This document shows positions 1 to 8,636 of a stretch of 64,000 nucleotides of DNA, one piece after another. The notes below the pieces were generated by a model, which ran no database searches, was not told the DNA's origin, and was given only the letters and a program-made list of their open reading frames with translations. Location of the stretch: contig JAETNS010000005.1 in assembly GCA_021772015.1 (NCBI GenBank), positions 62,001-126,000 on the forward strand, in the 5' to 3' direction. Position numbers and translations under genes: made by a program. The DNA comes from Prevotellaceae bacterium (GTDB taxonomy: Bacteria > Bacteroidota > Bacteroidia > Bacteroidales > Muribaculaceae). Every line of letters starts with the position of its first letter. Position 1 is the first letter of the stretch.

Positions 1-100
1 TGAGAGACGGGAAACGGCCTTAAACGGAAGACAGCCCTTTGAAAAGGACTCTTTAAAGACAGCTCTTTATGGCGATCTCTCTGTTGGCGCGATCGGGCGG

Positions 101-955
101 TTACTTGACAGAGAAGTATTTGGTACCGAGGAGCTTGCCGTCAATATAGAATTCGAAGCGGTAGTCGCCTGACTTCCAGTGGCCTGATGTGTCGCTGCCC
201 CAGCCGGTGAGCTTCACGTCGCTTGTCCCCTCGCTAAGATACTTGGTGGTCTTGTAGGAATAGCCGTCGGGAGAGTTGGAACCGGTGGTAAGTCCGTTGG
301 GACCGTACATCTTGACATAAATGTCGTAATTCCCGGCTTTCTTGACTGTCAGGTTGACGCGCGGGGTGAGATACTTCGTGCGGTAGGAATAGATTGTAGT
401 CCCGTAATCGGTGATGGGATCTCCGTCGGCATCCTCGTTGCGGACCGACGCGGAGTTGTATTTCACTGCCGGTGACGACGAAGAGGATCCTCCTTCTGCG
501 TATTTCTCGAGCATCTCCTTCTTGCCGCTTTCAAGGACCTTGATATACTTGTAGAAGGAGTATTTGAAATCCTCCGGGGAATTGCAATACAATTCTACGT
601 TATACATCACGCTCTTACGGCTTGAGCTGAGGGTCAGCTTCACACAACGGTACTCGCGGTTGATCTCATTGATGATCTCCAGCACGCGGTCTATGTCACA
701 ATCCTCCGCGCTGCTTCCGGCCCGGTGGAACTGGATGTAGACCGGCTTGCTTCCCATGAAGTCGATCCAGTAAAGCACACCCTCTTTCTTGAAGCATAGG
801 CTCTCGTCATCGGAGTCGATATAAGGGGAGAATCCCTCTTCCGAAAGGAAGTTCTTGATGTTGGAGCGGAACCGCAGCGCGTCTGCGTCAAGTTCCGCGC
901 GGGCCTGTCCGGCTACAGCCAGCAGGGCGATGATAGCAAAAAGTATCTTTTTCAT
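101..955 (-). CDS. Secreted YbjN-like protein with a C-terminal beta-rich domain
   Basis: About 284 aa. I chose the ATG at 955 because it gives a clean signal peptide (MKKILFAIIALLAVAGQARA); the in-frame ATG at 1015 adds a non-hydrophobic extension. Residues about 25-145 (LRFRSNIKNFL, then alternating strands and a YKYIKVL helix) resemble the YbjN / type III chaperone-like fold; this is a pattern judgement. A Ser-rich linker follows. The last 100 residues, ending GKLLGTKYFSVK, look like a compact beta-sandwich of the kind found at the ends of Bacteroidales secreted proteins. It is the last gene of the phospho-signalling operon, 92 nt after the repeat-kinase frame, so it probably acts in the periplasm or at the surface as a partner or sensor. 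No catalytic residues are evident and its function is unknown. Confidence 0.75.
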   Translation of the reverse strand: MKKILFAIIALLAVAGQARAELDADALRFRSNIKNFLSEEGFSPYIDSDDESLCFKKEGVLYWIDFMGSKPVYIQFHRAGSSAEDCDIDRVLEIINEINREYRCVKLTLSSSRKSVMYNVELYCNSPEDFKYSFYKYIKVLESGKKEMLEKYAEGGSSSSSPAVKYNSASVRNEDADGDPITDYGTTIYSYRTKYLTPRVNLTVKKAGNYDIYVKMYGPNGLTTGSNSPDGYSYKTTKYLSEGTSDVKLTGWGSDTSGHWKSGDYRFEFYIDGKLLGTKYFSVK

Positions 956-1047
956 GACAAATGAATTTTCATTGAAAAACTTGGTGAAAAAACGCGTCAG
1001 TAAGTAACTGGTCAAAATTATTTTGATATTTTGCCGAGGGGATTTGA

Positions 1048-2532
1048 TTATATCGGAAGCGTTCGGCCGGCCTTGTCGAGAACCACGACGTTGAGCCCGA
1101 CACTGCTTGGCAAAGCATCGCCGAAAAGGCCGCGCATGCCGGAGATGACGGTGCGGACATTTGACAGTTCCGCGTCACCGATCTCATATTTCGATACATT
1201 TTTCAGCTTGTAGGTGATCGTCACCGAATTGCTGCCGACGCTCACGCTGACGATGTCTACATTCTCGTCGATCGTCATAGGGCACTGTCGGCCGAACTCG
1301 CGGAATTCCTGCTGCCAGTTTGATGCCGAGGAGCCTCCCGAACTTACGGGCGCCGAGGAGTAAGACACATCGTAGCCACCACCTCCGCCGGAGAAGTTAG
1401 GTTCTCCCCACTCTTTCTTTGCCTTGTCCCAGACTCTCCACATCGAAACCTTGTTATTGGCATCATATGCGGTAAATTTCTTGGGGGTCGTGTTGTCGGC
1501 CTCATATTCCCATGTGACCTTCGAGTAATATCCTTCCGGGGTTTTTCCGTTTCCGTCACGGGTGATCAGCTCTGTTATATTGTCACGGTTGTTATAAGTG
1601 GAAGTCGCCACCCGCAGAAGCTTGGCTCCGTCGTAATACTCCTCTTTTGTCCGGTTGCCATGATTGTCATAGGCATAGACCGCGCGTGTAATCCCGGAGT
1701 CTTTCTCCTTGACGGGAGTCCCGTCCTTGTCGAAGAACGTGACCTCGACAAGCTTGTTACGCTCATTGTAGACATTGACCTGTTTCTGATAGTTACGCAA
1801 TGAGTTGTGGGGTATGCCTTTACCGTCGAAGATCGCGATGACCGTATTGTTGCCTCTCGCGTCATACTCGTAGCGTGCCTCCGGGGGATTCTCATATGAG
1901 GTCTTGATCGCGTTTCCGGATGTATCAAGGTTGACCCAATGGATCATCTGATTCAGGCCGTTGTATTCCTTGATTACCTTATGCACGTTGGCTTTTGCCA
2001 TCACCGGCGAACCCGAGGCAGACCAGTAGGTCATCTCGGATACATTTCCGTTCTGGTCATATTTGTATCTCGCCTCATTATAGGTATCGTTGGGTTTGGT
2101 GACTTTGGCTCCGGATTGGTTGGTGTACCATTCGCGGACGGCGCGGTTCTGGCTGTCATACTCGTAATGCTCTACGGCAGTCTCCGGCTGGAGCTGTCCT
2201 TCAGATCCGAGGTATTTACGTTCGATCACATTGCCGCGTTGGTCATGCTTGTCCTCCTCGCCGCTGACCTGTTTGCCTGTCGTGTCATAGAAATAGCTTG
2301 CAGTCTTGTAGTTGGTCGCGGGATCGTAGACCATCTTGCAGGTATGCCATCCGGCCGAACAGTTTATCGGTTTCCCGTCTGTGTCAAACAGTTTTTCCGA
2401 TACCCTGTTGCCACGGTTGTCATATTCATTCTCCTGTATGGAGTAACGGGTGTTGGAGAGGGCGGGTTTACCGTCGGTGCCGAACAGGGATACCTTCAGG
2501 ACATGTCCGGCGAGGTCATAGTCGAATCTCAT
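1048..2532 (-). CDS. C-terminal part of the YD-repeat kinase, separated by an in-frame amber codon
   Basis: An open frame of 494 codons from an internal ATG. It is in the same frame as the kinase ORF upstream, separated only by TAG (2569-2571) and 12 sense codons (DKPVNCNEGYAS) that complete a repeat unit. It holds about 11 more degenerate YD/RHS-like units of roughly 40-45 residues (pattern YxYDxxGN...FDxDGKPV). A Gly/Ser-rich linker follows (around residue 380), then a C-terminal beta-rich domain of about 110 residues (from WQQEFREFGRQCP to AGRTLPI) that I do not recognise. It has no signal peptide or TM of its own, so if translated separately it would probably stay in the cytoplasm and be non-functional. 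The simplest reading is that 1048-4722 was one gene of about 1224 codons. Confidence 0.7.
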   Translation of the reverse strand: MRFDYDLAGHVLKVSLFGTDGKPALSNTRYSIQENEYDNRGNRVSEKLFDTDGKPINCSAGWHTCKMVYDPATNYKTASYFYDTTGKQVSGEEDKHDQRGNVIERKYLGSEGQLQPETAVEHYEYDSQNRAVREWYTNQSGAKVTKPNDTYNEARYKYDQNGNVSEMTYWSASGSPVMAKANVHKVIKEYNGLNQMIHWVNLDTSGNAIKTSYENPPEARYEYDARGNNTVIAIFDGKGIPHNSLRNYQKQVNVYNERNKLVEVTFFDKDGTPVKEKDSGITRAVYAYDNHGNRTKEEYYDGAKLLRVATSTYNNRDNITELITRDGNGKTPEGYYSKVTWEYEADNTTPKKFTAYDANNKVSMWRVWDKAKKEWGEPNFSGGGGGYDVSYSSAPVSSGGSSASNWQQEFREFGRQCPMTIDENVDIVSVSVGSNSVTITYKLKNVSKYEIGDAELSNVRTVISGMRGLFGDALPSSVGLNVVVLDKAGRTLPI

Positions 2533-2568
2533 CGACGCGTAACCCTCGTTGCAGTTGACCGGCTTGTC

Positions 2569-2571
2569 CTA
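2569..2571 (-). other. In-frame TAG interrupting the repeat kinase
   Basis: The codon lies inside a repeat unit. Aligning YFDG-stop-DKPVNC with the unit LFDTDGKPINC in the downstream frame, the stop occupies a column that holds D, K or another polar residue elsewhere (for example FDGKGIP). One substitution, AAG to TAG, would explain it. TAG also ends nadD and the AspT-type gene in this window, so the codon is not generally reassigned. Confidence 0.85.
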
Positions 2572-4722
2572 CCCGTCGAAATATGCCTCCTCGGTCATCT
2601 GGCCGAGATGGTTGTATTTGTCACGGATGATGGCGTAATACCCCCCTACCGGAAGCAGTTTGTTATCCTTGTCGAGGAAACGGCGTTCGGTCTGATGCCC
2701 GACACTATCAAGTTTTATCTTTACGGAATGTATGCCGTCGGCATCTTCTGCCGCCTGTCGGTTGCGGTCGAAGTAGGATACGGAGGTAGGAATGCCGCGC
2801 GGATTGTTTTCCAGCTCGATCATGGCGTAGGTCGCTCCCCCGAAAAGGGCGTTTACGATACTGTCGTTGACATCAAGGAACGTGCGCTTCTTTTCATACC
2901 CGCGCTCGTCGTATTCATAGATCTGCGATGACACGCCGCTGCTTATCGTGGTCGGTTTGCCGTCAAGGCCAAGACAGTTCATCTTGATCGTGCGGCCTTC
3001 GTCATCGAGGGTGTACTTGAAGGCGGCGGCGTTGATGTCGGAACGCATCATCGGCTTGCCGTCAGCGGTGAAGTACTCCTCGCTGATGATATTGCCGTAT
3101 TTGTCATGGCCGTGGGTGAAGTAGGGTACATTCGTGCCGTCGCTTGACGGGGTCCCGTCGACAGCGAGGTAACGGATGGCGGTCCAGTTGCCGTCATCGT
3201 CATAGGTGTATTCCTTCGTGGCGAGGCCGCGGGAGTTGCCGCGCGGTTGACCGTCCAGACCTATGCTGGTCTTGCGGATGACACGGTCATTGTCGTCATA
3301 TTCATATGTCAGACCATGTACCATGTCGTCATCGGTGACGTTGACATTCTGGAATGTCGCGTAACGGACCTTTGAGAAGCGGCCTTTCTTGTCATATTCT
3401 ATCAGATAGCGGGTGATGGCGGTCTGGTCAACGAACTTGTCGGTCAGGGCGAGGGCGGTCTCTGTGGTCTTGCCGCGCAGAGGCTTCTCGGTGCCATGCT
3501 CGTCATCGCTCTTGAATATGATGGTCTTGAGGTTCGCGTCATAGTCCATCACATAGATACACTCTCCTCCCTGGTTGAAGACTTTCACATAGTCGACATT
3601 GCCGTCATTGGTGTAGAAGAATGACGCGTCTATAAGCTTGGTCTGCAATTCGGTCTCGCCGGGGACAACGACATTTCCCCGGGCGTTGACCAGTGTCATA
3701 TGGCGCAATTTGCCCCCTTTGTATTCCATCTTGTAGGTGTAGGCGCGATGCTTCTGGTCAAGGGATGAGACAGAGCCTACTCCCTTAGGTATGCCCCAGA
3801 TCTCGGTGTAGTCCTTGTAATAGCGTACTTTGGTGCGGTTTATGTCCCAGAAGAACAGTCCGACGCAGAGCAGCAGGGAGGCGACACCGGTGGCGATATA
3901 GGCGATCTTGTTGCGCTGCACATTGCGGTTCCACGATCCTGTCTCGCGGAAATGGTCGATCTTTGAACGGATAGCGGCGGCAGAAGGGCGTTTGCGCGGA
4001 TCCGGGTCGAGCATGTCATCGATCAGCTTTCTGACCGGGGCAGACAGACGGGCATTGATCCTGACCGGGCCGGGATTCTGCAGCTGCCCCGCTCCCCCAA
4101 GCTCTCCATATGGAGGCTGTCCTGTGAGAAGTTCGACGGCAGTTGCTCCGAGCGACCATATGTCGGAGGCATGTTCAGGCTTCCCCTTGTAGACCTCGGG
4201 TGCCATGTAGGCGCGTGTACCACCGATCGCGTCGTTGGCAGACTCGCGCCGCGAGATGCCGAAGTCAGTGACCATGAAGTTGCAGTTGTCATCGACAAGC
4301 ACATTGTCAGGCTTGATGTCCTGGTGGGTTATGTTGTGGTCATGAAGATATTCCAGACCCGCCGACACGTCGCGCAGGAAATGAAGTATCTCCTCCTCGT
4401 CGCAACGGCCTACCATCGAGGTCGCGGAGCCGTTTTCGCAGAAGGCCATCACCAGATACGGCGACCCTTCGGCTATGTCGAAGCCCTGTGGGTGAAGAAG
4501 GTTGGTGTGGGTCATGTTGTAGACCATCGTGAACTCGCGCTGGAATTCGGCGATTCCGGCCGAACCCGGACCGAGGGTGTCAGGCTTGTAGATTTTCACG
4601 GCCACGAGCATGTCGCCCGCTTTGGTGTCGGTAGCCTTCCATACTTCTGCGGAAGCACCCCTGCCAATCAGCTCGACCAACAGGTATCGGCCATCAAATA
4701 GTTGGTTTTCGGAAAGTTGCAT
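2569..4722 (-). CDS. Transmembrane Ser/Thr protein kinase with extracytoplasmic YD-type repeats (truncated by TAG)
   Basis: 717 aa before the amber codon. The N-terminal 260 residues form a PknB/Hanks-type kinase domain: Gly-loop GRGASAEV (21-27 region), VAVK lysine K43, catalytic loop HQDIKPDN with D135, DFG at 153-155, and APE at 174-176. The catalytic loop has Q where most such kinases have R (HQD, a non-RD kinase), which suggests activation without activation-loop phosphorylation. One TM helix spans about 273-292. The rest (about 295-717) would be periplasmic and contains about nine degenerate YD/RHS-like repeats that continue past the stop. It sits in the FHA/PP2C operon, 24 nt after the FHA membrane protein. 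The repeat region is the likely sensor, by analogy with PASTA domains of PknB; its ligand is unknown. Confidence 0.85.
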   Translation of the reverse strand: MQLSENQLFDGRYLLVELIGRGASAEVWKATDTKAGDMLVAVKIYKPDTLGPGSAGIAEFQREFTMVYNMTHTNLLHPQGFDIAEGSPYLVMAFCENGSATSMVGRCDEEEILHFLRDVSAGLEYLHDHNITHQDIKPDNVLVDDNCNFMVTDFGISRRESANDAIGGTRAYMAPEVYKGKPEHASDIWSLGATAVELLTGQPPYGELGGAGQLQNPGPVRINARLSAPVRKLIDDMLDPDPRKRPSAAAIRSKIDHFRETGSWNRNVQRNKIAYIATGVASLLLCVGLFFWDINRTKVRYYKDYTEIWGIPKGVGSVSSLDQKHRAYTYKMEYKGGKLRHMTLVNARGNVVVPGETELQTKLIDASFFYTNDGNVDYVKVFNQGGECIYVMDYDANLKTIIFKSDDEHGTEKPLRGKTTETALALTDKFVDQTAITRYLIEYDKKGRFSKVRYATFQNVNVTDDDMVHGLTYEYDDNDRVIRKTSIGLDGQPRGNSRGLATKEYTYDDDGNWTAIRYLAVDGTPSSDGTNVPYFTHGHDKYGNIISEEYFTADGKPMMRSDINAAAFKYTLDDEGRTIKMNCLGLDGKPTTISSGVSSQIYEYDERGYEKKRTFLDVNDSIVNALFGGATYAMIELENNPRGIPTSVSYFDRNRQAAEDADGIHSVKIKLDSVGHQTERRFLDKDNKLLPVGGYYAIIRDKYNHLGQMTEEAYFDG

Positions 4723-4746
4723 AGTTTAGTCGTGATTGGAGGGTTG

Positions 4747-5643
4747 TCAGAACATGTTTGTTATCCGGCAGAAGGCAAAAAGCTGTACTGCGGCGCAGAT
4801 CAGGAAGACTATCGCGCCGATGAAGATCCAGCTCTTCTGCCGCGACCGCCATATGGGGAATGACATACCCCGAGAGTGTTGCCATCCCAGCGGATTGCCG
4901 TTCAGACCCAGATAAGTGCATAGGAAAAGGCTTAGGATCTGCCCCAGGTATGGGATGAGCGACAGGGGGATGATAGCAAGAGGCCAGTAGACACGGTTTG
5001 CCACACCCCACGCCCAGGTACCGAGGAATGCTCCGAGGTTGAACTTGCGCAGCTGTTCGTCGATCTCCGACTGGGTAAGGGAGTTGAGCTGTCCGGCTTC
5101 GGAGGAGGAACCGCGTCCGGCGGCGAACCCTTCATGCTGTGTCCCTCCGTGGGGAAGCTGTTCATGGCCTGTCATCCCTGCAGGAGACTCGCGGAAAGTT
5201 CCGCCATGAGCGGGTGCGGCCATACCTGCCTGCCAGCGGCGCGTCTCCCGTTCGGCCTGTATGTCGGGTTGGGAATAAGCGGTCTGCGATTGAGGCGCGG
5301 TAGCTTGTGGTTGGCTCTGCGGGAGCGGCGCGTCGGCAGGGATAGAGGCTGCGTTCGCGTCGAAGCGAAGTGTGCGCCTCTGCAGATCGGGGAACATGTT
5401 CAGCAGCACGGGCCACGCCAGGAGGTACTCTCCGGCGAGCAATATCTGGTCTCCATTGGTCAGCACTACTTGTTCGTGCCTGACGAGATTGCCATTGATC
5501 AGTGTGCCGTTGGAACTGTGGTCATTGTAGACCAGCCGCCCGTCGGCCATTTCAATAGTGGCGTGGTTGTTGCTCACGCGGGGAAACGCCTCGCTGACAA
5601 CGATTCCGCTTTCGGGATTCCGCCCGATGGTCAGGGAAGTCAT
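4747..5643 (-). CDS. FHA-domain integral membrane protein
   Basis: 298 aa. The N-terminal FHA domain (about 1-90) has the canonical phosphothreonine-binding residues: GR at 7-8, S24-x-x-H27, and SSNGTLING at 43-51 (N45). A Gln/Ala/Pro-rich linker covers about 100-190. The C-terminal part is membrane-embedded, with long hydrophobic stretches at about 217-247 and 271-292, loosely like DUF2628-type small membrane domains. The FHA domain should face the cytoplasm and recruit proteins phosphorylated by the kinases of this operon. It lies 45 nt after the PP2C gene and 24 nt before the repeat kinase, so co-expression is likely. The exact role is unknown. Confidence 0.85.
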   Translation of the reverse strand: MTSLTIGRNPESGIVVSEAFPRVSNNHATIEMADGRLVYNDHSSNGTLINGNLVRHEQVVLTNGDQILLAGEYLLAWPVLLNMFPDLQRRTLRFDANAASIPADAPLPQSQPQATAPQSQTAYSQPDIQAERETRRWQAGMAAPAHGGTFRESPAGMTGHEQLPHGGTQHEGFAAGRGSSSEAGQLNSLTQSEIDEQLRKFNLGAFLGTWAWGVANRVYWPLAIIPLSLIPYLGQILSLFLCTYLGLNGNPLGWQHSRGMSFPIWRSRQKSWIFIGAIVFLICAAVQLFAFCRITNMF

Positions 5644-5688
5644 AAGGGTATATGATAATGTTTGGTTGAGGTTACAATTGGGATCGAA

Positions 5689-7272
5689 TTATTTGCCGGG
5701 CTTTTCGTAGACCTTTACTTCAGTGCCTTCTCCATTAGGCAAAGGTTTTTTGAAATCAATCTCCCGGTTGAGGAGAAGGAAATCCTTAACTTTCATGTTA
5801 TATTCTGTTGCGATTTGTTTGGGAGTCCTTCTTCCGATTTCAACTTTGATCACTTTGCGTTTAGCCGGCGGCACGGGCGCTTTCGCCGGGGCGACAGAGT
5901 CTTTTTTGCCGACTTCCTTATCTTTGTCCGGGACAGCCTGCTCTTTGTCGGCCTTGTCATCCGTGTCCGTAGACTGTCCGGGTGTAGGCGTGGGATTTGA
6001 TGATGCCTGTCCTACGGTGGGTGGTTGCGGAGTTTTTGTGCCGGATGGGGTCATCCCGGCTGCGATGGCTGCGAGGCTGTTGCCAAGTCCGTTGCCGAGT
6101 TGCGAAGCCTGATTGTTATCAGGTCCTTCATTATGTGATGACTGGATTGTCTGGGATGAAGATTCCTGTTGGCCGGGCTGTGACCGGTATAGTGAGTCAC
6201 GGTTTGAAATCAGGTCTATGTCTGTCTGGGCCGTCTGACCCTTCTCTTTGTCACCATTCCATAAAGTGAAAGCGAGGACTGCCATTATGATTCCGGCTAC
6301 AATACCCGCCAGTGCGATCATTATCCATCCTTTTGGCTTCATTCCTTTGGCGGGTATGATGGCGGTGTTGCCCTCTCCGTTTGCTGCCTGGCCCGGAGCG
6401 GCAGCCCCCGGCCCGGAGGGAAGTGCGCGTTGGGCGGCTTTGACACCCCCGGAAACGACCTGCAGCAGGGCGACGGTCACATTGTCGGCTCCTCCTGCTG
6501 CCAAAGCTCCGTCTACCAACGCTTTGGCTATCCCGGAGAGATCCCCGGAGGGTACAGTCCGCAAGATATGTTCTATCTCATTGTCGCGGATCATGCCGCA
6601 AAGGCCATCGGTGCAGAGAAGTATGATATCTCCGTCAGCCACAGGTATGGGATTGGGAAGCACGTCGGCTTCGGCGACGGCGTTGGAGTCGGAGAGACAG
6701 CGGGTTATGATGTTGCTTTGCGGATAATCGAAAGCCTGCTCGTCGGTCAGCTTCCCCGCATCGACAAGGGTCTGGACATAGGAGTGGTCTTTCGACAGAC
6801 GGCGTAACCCGGTGGCCGCATTGTAGAGGTAGGCGCGGGAGTCGCCACACCAGCCCATGTGGAGCTTTCCGTTGAGAAGCCACGCGATGACGATCGTGGT
6901 ACCCATTCCGTGGGTCTCCGGGCGAGCCGTCGCGGTCGCCTTTATCCTGCGGTCGGCTTCCGTGACCGCAGCGGCGATATGGGCGTTGACCTCCGCGACA
7001 GATGAGAGGTTGACTCCCGCGAGGGAAGCGGGGGAGAATACCTCCTTGACGGTGTCGATGGCGATCTGGGAGGCGACCTCTCCGGCGTTCATGCCCCCCA
7101 TGCCGTCGGCGACCACAAGCAATGCCCCGTATGGGGTAAGCAGGCAAGCCTCGTTGTTGATCCATCTCATTGGCTCTACCGAAAGGTCACGGGCTATCTG
7201 TATGTTGTCTTCGTTGTTTGTCCTGACCAGACCCATGTCTGAAATCCCGGCAACTTTGAATCGTAACTGCAT
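5689..7272 (-). CDS. PP2C-family Ser/Thr phosphatase, membrane-anchored, with a LysM-like tail
   Basis: 527 aa. Residues 1-275 form a PPM/PP2C phosphatase with the metal-binding motifs intact: RTNNEDN (E21, D22), VADGMGG (D56), WCGDSRAYL, CTDGLCGM (D222) and GGADNVT (D263). A single TM spans about 315-338. A low-complexity Ser/Thr/Pro/Gln-rich stretch follows, then a C-terminal module (about 473-527; ...PKQIATEYNMKVKDFLLLN...) that reads like a divergent LysM. The phosphatase is therefore cytoplasmic and the LysM-like part periplasmic, perhaps contacting peptidoglycan. It should reverse the threonine phosphorylation made by the two kinases of the operon. In Gram-positive PknB/PrpC pairs the wall-binding module sits on the kinase; here a wall-binding-like module sits on the phosphatase. 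Confidence 0.9.
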   Translation of the reverse strand: MQLRFKVAGISDMGLVRTNNEDNIQIARDLSVEPMRWINNEACLLTPYGALLVVADGMGGMNAGEVASQIAIDTVKEVFSPASLAGVNLSSVAEVNAHIAAAVTEADRRIKATATARPETHGMGTTIVIAWLLNGKLHMGWCGDSRAYLYNAATGLRRLSKDHSYVQTLVDAGKLTDEQAFDYPQSNIITRCLSDSNAVAEADVLPNPIPVADGDIILLCTDGLCGMIRDNEIEHILRTVPSGDLSGIAKALVDGALAAGGADNVTVALLQVVSGGVKAAQRALPSGPGAAAPGQAANGEGNTAIIPAKGMKPKGWIMIALAGIVAGIIMAVLAFTLWNGDKEKGQTAQTDIDLISNRDSLYRSQPGQQESSSQTIQSSHNEGPDNNQASQLGNGLGNSLAAIAAGMTPSGTKTPQPPTVGQASSNPTPTPGQSTDTDDKADKEQAVPDKDKEVGKKDSVAPAKAPVPPAKRKVIKVEIGRRTPKQIATEYNMKVKDFLLLNREIDFKKPLPNGEGTEVKVYEKPGK

Positions 7273-7315
7273 CGTTGTTTTGTTGAGTGACTATGATGTT
7301 TTTGGGAGGTATGGT

Positions 7316-8584
7316 TCATTCTTCTGTCGCGGAATCCTCTGTCTCGTCAGCTTCGGAGTCTGTGTCGTCAGGCTTGGCTCCATCGGTCTTCGGGGCAGGG
7401 CCATCGGTCGCATCGGGCCGGGGAGTCTCCACTTCAGGCTCTGTCGCGACTGGCGCTTCCACCTTGGAGGCAGGTGCTTTTGGCCGCAGCACTTTCCGCA
7501 GTCTGCCGGGCTTGCGGTCGGAATCTTCCGCCGGAGCTTTCACGGCCTGCTCCTTGTCGAATATCTTCGAGAAACTCCTGAACGGGAAGATCAGCGACCA
7601 CTGGCCGTCATCCTCCACTCCGACCCCCTGAAGGTAGAGGTCGACACGGCCCACACCGGTGATCTCCGGGGTGACATACAGCGCGCCGACCGCGTTGGTC
7701 ACGCCGCGCCCCAGCGGATATTGTTTCGCGGGGTCATCCTCCACCTTCATCGGCTTGCGGGTGGCGGTTATCATGAGATCGGTGTCGGCCGAGAGATCCT
7801 GAGAGGGGCTTTTGATTATCCAGACAATGTATCCCTCCTGGTCGCCGGGCTCGCTCGAAGCGTAGAATCCGTCGGAAGCGAACGCGGAGTTATCGCGCAT
7901 AGAATAGAGAAGGCCGGGATACACATTTCCGCGCGAGGAGGGGTTGAAAGGTATTGAGTCATACTCCGCCCCGGTGGAGAGGTCGGCAGAGGTCGTCGCT
8001 CCGATGAGTTTTCCGGTCATTCCCGGTTCCACAAGTTCGTGGAAAGCCGGATCATGGTTCCACGGTGAGAGGGTCAGATCGGTAAAAAGGTAGCCTCCAC
8101 GGATGTAATACGCCGGGGCGTAAGTCACTCCGACCTCCAGTTTCCCCTCTTCGAGTTCATAATCGGTTGTCCCGTCGGTGACTCCGTAAGGCTGGCGTAT
8201 CACAAACACGCCGAGTTTGCAGGCCTGTTTGACAAGGTCTGCGATATCATTGTCGAGCGAATAACCTATGGGGGTGTCTTTCCCGGCAGGTGTCTTTCCG
8301 GCATCGCTGTCGGTAGCTGGCGATTCCGTTTCTGTGACAGGCGCGGTTGTTTCAGGGGAGTCATTGGAGGCATCCTCGGACTCGGTCTCCTCCGGGCTTT
8401 CCTTGCCGGAATTGAGGAACTTCTCGGTGAATTTGGGCTGTGACGGTTTTCCGGGACGTTTATAGCCCTTTTCGGAATATTGCGACGAGGAGGTGTCACC
8501 CGACGCTTCGCCGGGGGTGTTCTCCACGGCGTTGGCGGCAAAGAAAACGGAAGCCGCAGCTAACAGGCAGATAAGGTGTTTCAT
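7316..8584 (-). CDS. Secreted acidic protein of the FHA/kinase operon, function unknown
   Basis: 422 aa with a type I signal peptide (MKHLICLLAAASVFFAANA). A disordered region rich in Ser, Glu, Pro and Thr follows (20-110). The folded core (about 115-340) is beta-rich and Gly/Tyr/Pro-rich (IGYSLDNDIADLV...; GQWSLIFPFRSF), and I do not recognise it. The C-terminal 80 residues are very acidic and Pro/Thr-rich. There are no catalytic motifs or TM, so it is presumably periplasmic or exported. It lies between the FHA-protease and the PP2C gene (gaps of 52 and 43 nt), so it could be a substrate or cofactor of the membrane-tethered protease; that is inference only. Confidence 0.75.
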   Translation of the reverse strand: MKHLICLLAAASVFFAANAVENTPGEASGDTSSSQYSEKGYKRPGKPSQPKFTEKFLNSGKESPEETESEDASNDSPETTAPVTETESPATDSDAGKTPAGKDTPIGYSLDNDIADLVKQACKLGVFVIRQPYGVTDGTTDYELEEGKLEVGVTYAPAYYIRGGYLFTDLTLSPWNHDPAFHELVEPGMTGKLIGATTSADLSTGAEYDSIPFNPSSRGNVYPGLLYSMRDNSAFASDGFYASSEPGDQEGYIVWIIKSPSQDLSADTDLMITATRKPMKVEDDPAKQYPLGRGVTNAVGALYVTPEITGVGRVDLYLQGVGVEDDGQWSLIFPFRSFSKIFDKEQAVKAPAEDSDRKPGRLRKVLRPKAPASKVEAPVATEPEVETPRPDATDGPAPKTDGAKPDDTDSEADETEDSATEE

Positions 8585-8636
8585 TATGAGGTTGGGTGTA
8601 TATTCTTCTGGATTTCTGTTTGTTGTCTATGAGGGG

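Noticed and set aside
1-100. Gene or signal in the left end
   Set aside because: I see no frame, promoter or hairpin I can support in these 100 bases.
2569-2571. TAG reassigned to an amino acid throughout the genome
   Set aside because: nadD and the AspT-type gene both end with TAG at the expected places.
1939-2931. 330-codon plus-strand open frame
   Set aside because: It is antisense to the repeat kinase and exists because its repeated codons leave few stops in the opposite frame; no domain or start context supports it.
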